A DNA stretch of 42,194 nucleotides from Trichomonas tenax (lineage: Eukaryota > Parabasalia > Trichomonadida > Trichomonadidae), in NCBI GenBank assembly GCA_023091735.1, contig JALKBU010000410.1, positions 1 through 42,194 of the forward strand, read 5' to 3'. A program made the translations under genes and the position numbers. The notes under the pieces were generated by a model. That model was given only the letters and a program-made list of their open reading frames with translations. It did no database searches and was not told the DNA's origin. Below, piece by piece: positions 39,822 to 42,194 of the stretch; positions within the stretch are counted from its first letter, which is position 1, and each line of letters opens with the position of its first letter.

Positions 39822-39892
39822 GTGGGTGTCTGGACAAACAGTTATACACACTCAAAATTGAATGGTGTCTGGAAGTTTGGCCAGACACCCAC
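39822..39892. repeat. Inverted repeat GTGGGTGTCTGG...CCAGACACCCAC
   Basis: 18-nt arms at 39822-39839 and 39875-39892 match with one mismatch. A third GGTGTCTGG (39864-39872) inside the loop can pair alternatively with the right arm. It lies just beyond the capsid-gene breakpoint, in DNA not shared with the right cassette. Possibly the end structure of another inserted element. Confidence 0.65.
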
Positions 39893-40043
39893 AAAAAAGT
39901 TATGTTCATGATATGCATGCTTATATAAAATAAAACATATTGGCCGATTTAAAATTGCAAAATGAAGATTTTTTCTGAAAGATAAAAGACTTTTTCAATA
40001 ACTATTTTATTTTTGTCAACAGACACAATATAAGTTAGTAATT

Positions 40044-40090
40044 AGATGTTCGCATTCGTCACGACTGCGCCGTGACTTCTACGAACATCT
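40044..40090. repeat. Strong dyad with nested arms
   Basis: Outer arms AGATGTTCG (40044-40052) and CGAACATCT (40082-40090) are perfect; inner arms GTCACG (40058-40063) and CGTGAC (40071-40076) are perfect around a 7-nt loop, with 5-nt internal loops on both sides. Further out, ACTATTTT-type sequence before TTTTTGTC (about 40001-40018) faces GACAAAAATAGT (about 40107-40118), extending the symmetry imperfectly. It is the most G+C-rich spot nearby. Candidate recombination site, origin or terminal structure. Confidence 0.7.
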
Positions 40091-40318
40091 ATTTAAATAT
40101 ATTTACGACAAAAATAGTTTTTCAAGTTAGGTTCCCCCCCTATATAGAAAATAAATTTTTGAATTACTTACAAAACTAACGTTAATTTTATTTTGGAATT
40201 CCTGACTTTATAAAATGTATTCAGTTTTAAAAATAATTTATGACAAACTAACTAACTAACTAAAAAAAGATAGCGAAAGGATTTATGAAGTCAGAAATTT
40301 GAAAAATAATTTTAGTGG

Positions 40319-40603
40319 TTATTCTGATTTCTTTTCTTCTTCCTGCTTCTTCTTTTCTTCTTCTTCTCTCATACGCTTACTTATCCATCTCGGATTCTTC
40401 TGTCTTCCTGCAGCAAGTGCTGCTAATTGTTTTTCTGTACACTTACGTTTAGGTTTAACTGGTTTTTCCTCCGTTATTCCTTCAACATCTTTTTCATTCT
40501 TTTTCGTCTTTCTTGCTTTGAGTTCGTGACCTTCGGTCTTGGAGCTAAGTTCCTTTAATATTTCTTCCTTTAATGTCGATTTCAAAGTTTCGAAGTCTGT
40601 CAT
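40319..40603 (-). CDS. Lys-rich element protein, right copy
   Basis: A 94-residue, very basic and highly charged protein. The central part, PKRKCTEKQLAALAAGRQKNPRW, is the piece conserved in the left copy (38960-39178). A Lys/Arg block followed by EKQLAALAAGR looks like a short DNA-binding element of the kind seen in core proteins or viral late proteins; this is inference. The C-terminus is a long run of Glu and Lys (EEEEKKKQEEEKK). It starts 53 nt from the divergent gene at 40657, so both probably share a promoter region. The poly-pyrimidine coding DNA (CTTCTT repeats) reflects the Glu/Lys tail. Confidence 0.65.
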   Translation of the reverse strand: MTDFETLKSTLKEEILKELSSKTEGHELKARKTKKNEKDVEGITEEKPVKPKRKCTEKQLAALAAGRQKNPRWISKRMREEEEKKKQEEEKKSE

Positions 40604-40656
40604 GGTTTTATATTGGATAAAAATTTAAAATATTATTTTTTAATACTAATTAAATC

Positions 40657-41154
40657 ATGAGCTTAAGCAGATCAGAGAGAAATTCAATAATCATTAATGA
40701 TGCAAAAGGAATACAACATCCATTATATTATGTAATGACTGATAAGAATGGTAAAATTCAAGTTCGTAAGAGAAAGGTTCCATTAACTAATACGTCAACT
40801 GAATTAAAACCTGTAGATGTTAATGAAGAGCAAGTTACTGAACCAGTAGAAAAAGAAAATGTAACCATTTATGAATCAGTGACAAATAAAAAACTTCTTG
40901 AGAAAATGTTGGAAGTTCTTGAACGCAGTACTGAATCAAATGATTTAAATAAAAACCCGGTTGAACATCAAAAGGAAACAGAAGAGAATAAGCAATTTGT
41001 TTCTAACATTTCTGAACAAGTAGAAAAAGAAAAAAATTATTACTCAGTCGAGAACTCCATTAAGAAGAAGAGTAAGAGTTTTACATTAAATTTTATTTTT
41101 TTATCTTTAATAAAAAATGGAGAACGAACAACTAAACGAATTCACACCAGTTGA
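40657..41154 (+). CDS. Element protein with GIQHPLYYV motif, right copy, probably frameshifted at 3' end
   Basis: A 165-codon frame starting SLSRSERNSIIINDAKGIQHPLYYVM, paralogous to 39217-39531. The middle is Glu/Lys/Val/Asn-rich and probably helical. The last ~30 codons look wrong: they are hydrophobic, and they overlap the capsid gene by 38 nt. In the next frame the sequence before 41090 reads RRRVRVLH-stop (41067-41090), matching RRTRIIRL-stop of the left copy at the same place. So the authentic end is probably at about 41090, with a 1-nt indel somewhere before, perhaps in the A-run at 41027-41036. No function known; likely a structural protein of the element. Confidence 0.65.
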   Translation: MSLSRSERNSIIINDAKGIQHPLYYVMTDKNGKIQVRKRKVPLTNTSTELKPVDVNEEQVTEPVEKENVTIYESVTNKKLLEKMLEVLERSTESNDLNKNPVEHQKETEENKQFVSNISEQVEKEKNYYSVENSIKKKSKSFTLNFIFLSLIKNGERTTKRIHTS

Positions 41155-42194
41155 GCACTATCATCAGATAAGAAGTTACTTTGATATAATTGATAATGCG
41201 ATTCAGGTTGGTGATACTAATAGACGTTATGTACCATCAAAAGATCCAGCGTCACCGAAAGACATTAATGATAATTCTTATACAACATTTAATATTAGTC
41301 CTAAGGGTGAAAATGTGATTGATTTATACAATACTAATCTATTATTTACTTATAAAGGAACATATAAACTTGCTACAAAAGTTGATGCTTCAGCTATTCC
41401 AAATACAAACAATCCGGCAATTTGGCTAGGTTGTGATGACTCAATTTATTTCGCAGGATCTTATCAATTACTTGCTAATGGTAGATCTATATATTCTACT
41501 GATAATGCAATCTTTGAAGCATACGTAATATCGAATTGTGAAACAACAGAAACTGTTAAAAAAGTTGATGTATTCAGTAAAACAAGACATGCGGACGTAT
41601 GGAAGAGAGTAAATACTGTCAGATCTGGTCAGGTTGTTGATTGTGGAGGTAAAGTCGCTAATTCTGATATTAATGTCGAAATACCTCTCAAACTTCCTGT
41701 GAGGAAATTTTTACCGTTTGCAGTTATTAGATTCCTTCTAGACTTTGCAGGTAATATTCAGATTAAAGTTAAATTTACAAGTGATGCTTTGCAGGTATGT
41801 CCTCTTTCTGTTGAGGATTGTTTAATCACTCCTAACAATGTCGCAAAAGTCAAAACGTATCCAAAGCTAACGAATCACTTCGTTCCATGGTCTCAGGAGT
41901 TCACAATGATTACATCAGTGACTCAGGATTCATCAACTAAAGAAATAACGATTACAACAGGTAAGCAGAAATTAACAAAAGTTAAGGCACAATTTACAGA
42001 TTGCGGTGTTTTAGGTAAGAACTTCTCATTAGATCCTAACGTTTACGCTGAATTGGTGGAACATTACACAAATCAGGCTTTATGCTTCCCAATTAAGTTG
42101 ATGGATTGGATGCCAATGGACGGTACAATTTCTGATAAAGCAGGATCGAAATGTACATTTACGAGAGAATACACACCAATTAATGTTAATTCAA
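41117..42194 (+). CDS. Major-capsid-like protein of Maverick/Polinton-type element (partial)
   Basis: From ATG 41117 the frame stays open for 359 codons to the window edge, so the C-terminus is missing. The protein is beta-rich, with no signal peptide or membrane segment. Strands such as FNISPKGENVIDLY, FAGSYQLLANG and LPVRKFLPFAVIRFLLDFAGNIQIKVKF, ending in a Trp-containing turn and PWSQEFTMI, suggest a jelly-roll. With the position downstream of two small charged element genes and an integrase to the left, the likely product is the double-jelly-roll major capsid protein. Other possibilities are the minor capsid or penton-type protein. Identification is by context and fold pattern, not by a recognised signature. 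Confidence 0.6.
   Translation, partial: MENEQLNEFTPVEHYHQIRSYFDIIDNAIQVGDTNRRYVPSKDPASPKDINDNSYTTFNISPKGENVIDLYNTNLLFTYKGTYKLATKVDASAIPNTNNPAIWLGCDDSIYFAGSYQLLANGRSIYSTDNAIFEAYVISNCETTETVKKVDVFSKTRHADVWKRVNTVRSGQVVDCGGKVANSDINVEIPLKLPVRKFLPFAVIRFLLDFAGNIQIKVKFTSDALQVCPLSVEDCLITPNNVAKVKTYPKLTNHFVPWSQEFTMITSVTQDSSTKEITITTGKQKLTKVKAQFTDCGVLGKNFSLDPNVYAELVEHYTNQALCFPIKLMDWMPMDGTISDKAGSKCTFTREYTPINVNS

Noticed and set aside
36260..42194. Use of TAA/TAG as Gln codons in the element
   Set aside because: Tempting because of repeated CAA-like stops, but the same genes also have frameshifts and truncations, and intact genes nearby end at TAA. Decay is simpler.
1..42194. CRISPR array, tRNA or rRNA genes
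   Set aside because: No regular short repeats with unique spacers, and no tRNA T-loop/anticodon arrangement or rRNA-like block was found by eye. GGTTCG near 15070 lacks any cloverleaf around it.

Overview
The window looks like nuclear DNA of a trichomonad (Parabasalia, Trichomonas/Tritrichomonas type). The evidence is AT-rich intergenic DNA, compact eukaryotic genes without recognisable introns, initiator-like TCAYTW motifs close to start codons, an R2R3 Myb protein, a long PH/LRR protein of CARMIL type, WASH, PP2A-B56, Urm1 and ALG14 homologues, and a Maverick/Polinton-like element at the right end. I cannot fix the species from sequence alone.

Left part (1-10.9 kb). A double-hairpin repeat is followed by a SAPS-like helical-repeat gene, a Rab5-like GTPase (minus strand) and an Arf-like GTPase. 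From about 5.4 to 7.8 kb is a graveyard: a coiled-coil pseudogene with in-frame stops, a second decayed open frame, and an orphan transmembrane tail on the minus strand. A 358-bp foldback element flanked by TTAA sits beside it. An 849-residue LRR protein (minus strand) follows.

Middle (10.9-35 kb). A Myb gene is bracketed by two copies of a ~110-bp MITE-like repeat. Then come a decaying ~156-bp tandem repeat running into URM1, an ankyrin gene broken by a ~43-bp AT-rich segment, and a minus-strand cluster: WASHC3/CCDC53, a CPSF6-like RRM-RD protein, ALG14 and ribosomal protein uS14 (57 aa). After these come a beta-helix surface-protein pseudogene, a homeodomain-like + WD40 protein, an acidic hypothetical protein, PP2A B56, a basic hypothetical protein and a long coiled-coil protein. 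These are ordinary housekeeping and cytoskeletal/trafficking genes with no operon logic.

Right part (36.3-42.2 kb). This is a mosaic of Maverick/Polinton-type DNA: a broken retroviral-type integrase, two further decayed genes, and then a divergent gene cassette (a small Lys-rich protein on minus; a 'GIQHPLYYV' protein and a capsid-like gene on plus) present twice. The left cassette is decayed and its capsid gene is cut after 37 codons. The right cassette is largely open and runs off the window end. Strong dyad-symmetric hairpins lie between the copies.

The best leads are the duplicated element cassette with its hairpins, the shared TCAYTTCTGACAAAY promoter element, the two families of non-autonomous repeats, a candidate structured RNA near 29.2 kb, and the repeated occurrence of TAA/TAG where Gln or Trp codons would be expected in decayed genes.
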